This document shows, piece by piece, positions 6,192-7,300 of a stretch of 7,300 nucleotides of DNA. How positions within the stretch are numbered: the first letter of the stretch is position 1; every line of letters begins with the position of its first letter. A program made the translations under genes and the position numbers. Under the pieces are notes generated by a model that saw nothing but the letters and a program-made list of their open reading frames with translations, was not told the origin of the DNA and made no database searches. Location of the stretch: the NCBI GenBank assembly GCA_030639305.1, contig DAOWCY010000290.1:1-7300 (forward strand), written 5' to 3'. The stretch is from JAGLQA01 sp023135565. Its GTDB lineage: Bacteria > Acidobacteriota > Aminicenantia > UBA2199.

Positions 6192-6220
6192 ATTTTATAC
6201 GAAATTTATAATTGTTTCAA
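6192..6220 (-). promoter_or_regulatory. Candidate sigma70 promoter of the AmgK-like gene
   Basis: Minus-strand -35 TTGAAA (6220-6215, 5/6) and -10 TAAAAT (6197-6192, 5/6) are 17 bases apart. The predicted start is 6185-6186, the first base of the ATG, the same geometry as at the ATPase promoter. It begins just outside repeat copy 2. Confidence 0.55.
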
Positions 6221-6224
6221 GCAT
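6195..6224 (-). CDS. Possible 9-residue mini-ORF before the AmgK-like gene
   Basis: ATG 6224-6222, then MLETIINFV and TAA at 6197-6195, 8 bases before the kinase ATG. A GGAGG from the end of repeat copy 2 (6231-6235) lies 6 bases before this ATG, ideal spacing. If the transcript starts upstream of the repeat, the ribosome could load here and re-initiate at the kinase. If transcription starts at 6186 it is not expressed. It is too short to test by composition. Confidence 0.25.
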   Translation of the reverse strand: MLETIINFV

Positions 6225-6229
6225 ATTTG

Positions 6230-6305
6230 GCCTCCGGCGGCCCTGCCGGGGGCCAAACTTTTGTAAAAGTTTGAACAAAACTTTTGATTATTTAGAAGCA
6301 AAAGC
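6230..6305. repeat. Dispersed palindromic repeat, copy 2
   Basis: The core 6239-6305 is 67 bases and 64/67 identical to copy 1. It begins beside CCTCCGG (6231-6237), which reads CCGGAGG on the transcribed strand, and contains CAAACTTTTGTAAAAGTTTG (6255-6274), a palindrome with 9-bp arms around GT. It lies between the radical SAM stop and the AmgK-like start, in the same orientation relative to transcription as copies 1 and 3. Confidence 0.85.
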
Positions 6306-6325
6306 CCCTCATCGGCTCCCCGCGC

Positions 6326-7165
6326 CTATACTATCATGCCCCTGTTAATAGGCACTGTGCAGGGACACACTTCATATGGACATCCGACCGGCTCTCCGCG
6401 AAAAACAAAATCACCGCCCGGGATACTGCCCAAATATCCCGAACCGTCCCGCTTACCGGGATAACAAGTAAAACACTCCCCACCGGGCGTAACTACAAAA
6501 TAATTTATCCCGGCATAACAGGCTCTGCCTTTCATCTCGTAACCGGCATTGATGGCAAAAGGATTCCTGTCTTCGGCAAGTTCGAGTATGACAGCCTGCT
6601 CCGCTGCATCATAATTCACGGGCCGCCCTTTTTGACGTTTCAACTGCGGATAAAAACGAATGCCCCTGTCTTTAAAAGCGGTTTTGATTTCGACTAATTC
6701 CGCGGCCCTACCGGGTTCCACTACGGAATTCACTACCAGCGAGCCTCTTACGGTTTTCGCGAGCTTTTTTTTTGCCCACAGGCACTTCTTTAAAAATTCA
6801 CGCCGGTCTACTTTCTCACGATGCAAAGATACAGAGAAAGAGCGTAAACTATCACCGGAAATTTTGAAAAATTTCTTGTAGATTTTCTTGGAAAAAGAGA
6901 AGTTGGTCACCACAGAAATAAGCAGCCCTGCTTTTTGTAAACTGTGGACGATTTCTAAAAAACCGGGATACAAAAAAGGCTCGCCGCCGCTTATCTTGAT
7001 TTCCCAACCGCTGCCGAGATTACAGAAAAATTCTACGGCTTTATTTACTGTTTCAACAGGGGGAAAACCTTCGTGCTTTTTCCCCTGGGCACAGTACGAA
7101 CAGTTATAATTACATGCCTGGCAAAGATTCCAGGAAATGACTTTAGCTTTCGGTTTTAAAACGTC
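6326..7165 (-). CDS. Radical SAM enzyme with cysteine-rich C-terminal region; start codon not found
   Basis: The open frame has 279 codons and ends in TAG. The N-terminal SAM-cluster motif is CNYNCSYC (CxxxCxxC; codons within 7114-7091), preceded by VISWNLCQA, and SGGEP follows at 6991-6977. Thus it binds a 4Fe-4S cluster and SAM and does 5'-deoxyadenosyl radical chemistry. The C-terminus has further cysteines (RACYAGINYFVVTPGGECFTCYP, then GCPYEVCPC), like a SPASM/twitch auxiliary-cluster region of maturases that modify peptides or proteins, though spacing differs from the classical SPASM pattern. No substrate peptide gene is evident nearby. From the in-frame TGA at 7168-7166 to the first motif cysteine there is no ATG, GTG or TTG. 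The TTG at 6973 is too late because it drops CxxxCxxC. Either the start is non-canonical, or one base is surplus in TTTTAAAA (7159-7152) and the gene begins at GTG 7169, or insertion of repeat copy 3 destroyed the original start. Confidence 0.85.
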   Translation of the reverse strand, partial: DVLKPKAKVISWNLCQACNYNCSYCAQGKKHEGFPPVETVNKAVEFFCNLGSGWEIKISGGEPFLYPGFLEIVHSLQKAGLLISVVTNFSFSKKIYKKFFKISGDSLRSFSVSLHREKVDRREFLKKCLWAKKKLAKTVRGSLVVNSVVEPGRAAELVEIKTAFKDRGIRFYPQLKRQKGRPVNYDAAEQAVILELAEDRNPFAINAGYEMKGRACYAGINYFVVTPGGECFTCYPGKRDGSGYLGSIPGGDFVFRGEPVGCPYEVCPCTVPINRGMIV

Positions 7166-7300
7166 TCACCTCCGGTGGCCCCACGCGCGTGGGGAGGCGG
7201 TAAGCCGCTGCGCGGCAGGTCCCTGCCGGGGGCCAAACTTTTGTAAAAGTTTGATCAAATCTTTTGTTGAGCTTAACGTTTCGGCAAATTCACCAACGTC
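7166..7300 (-). CDS. C-terminal tail of an upstream reading frame running through the repeat
   Basis: 44 codons are open from the window edge to TGA at 7168-7166; the two other minus-strand frames close within the first nine codons. The first 13 residues (DVGEFAETLSSTK) are unique, and the rest is encoded by repeat copy 3, ending PAAQRLTASPRAWGHRR. That is the same frame in which the double hairpin is read inside the AmgK-like gene (PAAKRLIAPPREWG), which supports real translation. The protein cannot be identified from 13 residues. The stop directly precedes, and is in frame with, the radical SAM reading frame. Confidence 0.4.
   Translation of the reverse strand, partial: DVGEFAETLSSTKDLIKLLQKFGPRQGPAAQRLTASPRAWGHRR
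7179..7219. repeat. Double-hairpin element, second copy
   Basis: The perfect 16-base palindrome CCCCACGCGCGTGGGG (7179-7194) is followed by a spacer and the hairpin GCCGC-TGC-GCGGC (7204-7216). It matches the copy inside the AmgK-like gene at 35/41 positions with both stems unchanged. Here it lies between the CCTCCGG end (7170-7176) and the core of repeat copy 3, as though inserted into that repeat. Confidence 0.85.
7221..7270. repeat. Dispersed palindromic repeat, copy 3
   Basis: Starts CCCTGCCGGGGGCC and contains the palindrome CAAACTTTTGTAAAAGTTTG (7233-7252). It agrees with copy 2 at 46 of 50 positions, then diverges, lacking the second A/T hairpin. CGGCAGG-TC-CCTGCCG at 7213-7228 joins it to the preceding double hairpin as one further stem. 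Confidence 0.8.

Noticed and set aside
6326..6973. Radical SAM gene starting at TTG 6973
   Set aside because: This start removes the CxxxCxxC motif and GGEP, which are in the same open frame upstream.
7166..7168. UGA between the two right-edge frames read as an amino acid (recoded or selenocysteine)
   Set aside because: No gene here needs recoded UGA, the region upstream is repeat sequence, and no selenocysteine element is apparent; a stop is simpler.
5112..7270. CRISPR array
   Set aside because: The three copies are about 1 kb apart with genes between them, not regularly spaced short repeats.

Overview
All genes recognised here lie on the minus strand, so they are transcribed from the right edge toward position 1. 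The window looks bacterial. It holds two eukaryote-like Ser/Thr protein kinases, an AAA_14/DUF4143 ATPase, a secreted protein with a bacterial signal peptide and a perfect Shine-Dalgarno, an aminoglycoside-phosphotransferase-fold small-molecule kinase close to AmgK (COG3178), and a radical SAM enzyme. Genetic code 11 fits every gene. The lineage cannot be named from sequence alone; the gene mix and abundant palindromic repeats would suit an uncultured candidate-phylum or PVC/Elusimicrobia-like bacterium, which is only an inference. The left third (kinases) is clearly more AT-rich than the right third.

In transcription order: 7300-7166 holds the C-terminal tail of an upstream reading frame that runs through a palindromic repeat and stops. 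7165-6326 is a radical SAM protein whose CxxxCxxC motif is intact but which has no ATG/GTG/TTG start in frame. 6305-6239 is repeat copy 2. 6186-5209 is the AmgK-like kinase, with a double-hairpin element inserted in frame in its coding sequence. 5178-5112 is repeat copy 1. 5097-4609 is a secreted orphan protein. 4497-4434 is a four-copy operator-like array touching the -35 box of an excellent sigma70 promoter. 4398-3265 is the AAA_14/DUF4143 ATPase, whose start codon falls at the predicted transcription start (leaderless). 3264-2883 is gene-free AT-rich spacer. 2882-2709 is a kinase-operon leader with a promoter, a 25-codon upstream ORF and a 12-bp hairpin over that ORF's start codon. 2708-1773 is a cytosolic Ser/Thr kinase, and 1761-1 (continuing off the window) is a membrane-anchored Ser/Thr kinase with 64-residue repeats in its extracytoplasmic part.

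The two kinases are 11 bases apart and look like one signalling operon: a membrane sensor kinase and a soluble paralogue. The right half is a series of apparently single genes separated by copies of one repeat family.

The most unusual signal is that repeat family. A 41-base double-hairpin module occurs at 5468-5508 inside the AmgK-like gene and at 7179-7219 inside the upstream tail ORF. It is translated in the same frame in both, and all six differences between copies fall in loops or spacer. This resembles the protein-coding palindromic elements of Rickettsia. Second is the pair of leaderless-looking promoters, and third the alternating operator array upstream of the ATPase.
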